Positions 5,632-6,043 of a stretch of DNA of 6,043 bases are shown here, piece after piece. This DNA comes from Rhodoferax sp. (lineage in GTDB: Bacteria; Pseudomonadota; Gammaproteobacteria; Burkholderiales; Burkholderiaceae_C): assembly GCA_020048255.1 (NCBI GenBank), contig JAIFMR010000190.1, positions 1 through 6,043 of the forward strand, read 5' to 3'. The notes beneath the pieces were generated by a model. That model was not told the DNA's origin. It ran no database searches and worked only from the letters and a program-made list of their open reading frames with translations. The translations under genes were made by a program, and so were the position numbers. Position 1 is the first letter of the stretch. The number at the start of each line of letters is the position of its first letter.

Positions 5632-6043
5632 TTCCAATTCAGCCGGATTCAGACACGGCGCAGCAGCCCGTGGTGCTGCAAGACATTCAGAATTACATGC
5701 GTCCGGGCACGCTGCAGTTGGGAGCCTTGCCGCCGCTGTCGCTGTATGTGCACCTGCCCTGGTGTCTCAAAAAGTGCCCGTACTGCGACTTCAACTCCCA
5801 TGAGATGCGCGCCGCCGACCTGCCGGAGCAAGCCTACCTCAACGCCCTGATGGCCGACCTGGAAGCGGCATTGCCGCTGATCTGGGGCCGGGTGGTGCAC
5901 AGCATTTTTATCGGTGGGGGCACGCCCAGCCTGTTTTCGCCTGCGGCGATCGACCAATTGTTGGCTGGCGTTCGCGCCAGGCTGCGGCTGGCAGCCAACT
6001 GCGAAATCACGCTGGAGGCCAACCCCGGTACCTTCGAGAAAGA
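5628..6043 (+). CDS. hemW: HemW-like radical SAM haem chaperone, N-terminal part (runs off right edge)
   Basis: HemW is a radical-SAM protein that binds haem and acts as a haem chaperone; it is often mislabelled oxygen-independent coproporphyrinogen III oxidase. The 138 visible codons contain LSLYVHLPWC with a CX3CX2C cluster motif (C46, C50, C53, then DFNSH), IFIGGGTPSLF (93-103, SAM-binding GGGTP) and EITLEANPGTFEK at the edge, in the E. coli HemW order. CX3CX2C followed by DFNSH fits HemW better than HemN. The GTG at 5628 is chosen because it overlaps the rdgB stop by four bases and gives a leader (IPIQPDSDT) typical of related Burkholderiales, about 30 residues longer than E. coli HemW. 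ATG at 5697 is a less likely alternative. The rdgB-hemW pair is also adjacent in E. coli. Confidence 0.94.
   Translation, partial: MIPIQPDSDTAQQPVVLQDIQNYMRPGTLQLGALPPLSLYVHLPWCLKKCPYCDFNSHEMRAADLPEQAYLNALMADLEAALPLIWGRVVHSIFIGGGTPSLFSPAAIDQLLAGVRARLRLAANCEITLEANPGTFEK

Overview
The window is a compact, GC-rich chromosomal stretch with every gene on one of two diverging arms. Protein sequences throughout (67-residue omega subunit, YicC, HemW, the kinase) look like Burkholderiales, most likely Comamonadaceae near Rhodoferax/Polaromonas. A short intergenic element before rdgB, of a type I recall as abundant in that family, agrees. This placement rests on recalled family resemblance, not on a search.

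Left arm (minus strand, read right to left from about 2370): yicC (endoribonuclease family), gmk (guanylate kinase), rpoZ (RNA polymerase omega), a clear rho-independent terminator, then the N-terminal 157 codons of a SpoT/RelA-type (p)ppGpp enzyme that runs off the left edge. This is the classic gmk-rpoZ-spoT housekeeping cluster with yicC upstream.

Right arm (plus strand from about 2447): a soluble Hanks-type Ser/Thr protein kinase; a PP2C-type phosphatase overlapping it by ATGA; rph (RNase PH); rdgB (dITP/XTP pyrophosphatase); and hemW (radical-SAM haem chaperone), which overlaps rdgB by GTGA and runs off the right edge. The rdgB-hemW and yicC/rph neighbourhoods are familiar from other proteobacteria; the kinase/phosphatase pair sits between yicC and rph.

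The notable feature is that the two genes between the kinase and rdgB are both broken in the same manner. The phosphatase has lost about 58 bp including its metal-binding DGMGG motif. About 940 bp downstream, rph has lost about 64 bp including its GWxTAEYGMLP motif. Each loss is 3n+1 bases, shifts the frame by the same amount, and removes one of the most conserved blocks of its protein, while the rest of each gene and all other genes read cleanly. This could be a consensus or assembly error (quite plausible) or genuine paired decay; read mapping would decide. If real, the cell would have an intact kinase without a working partner phosphatase, and no RNase PH.

No gene-free stretch exceeds 100 bases. 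No tRNA, rRNA, CRISPR or insertion sequence was seen, and I found no clearly new biological system.
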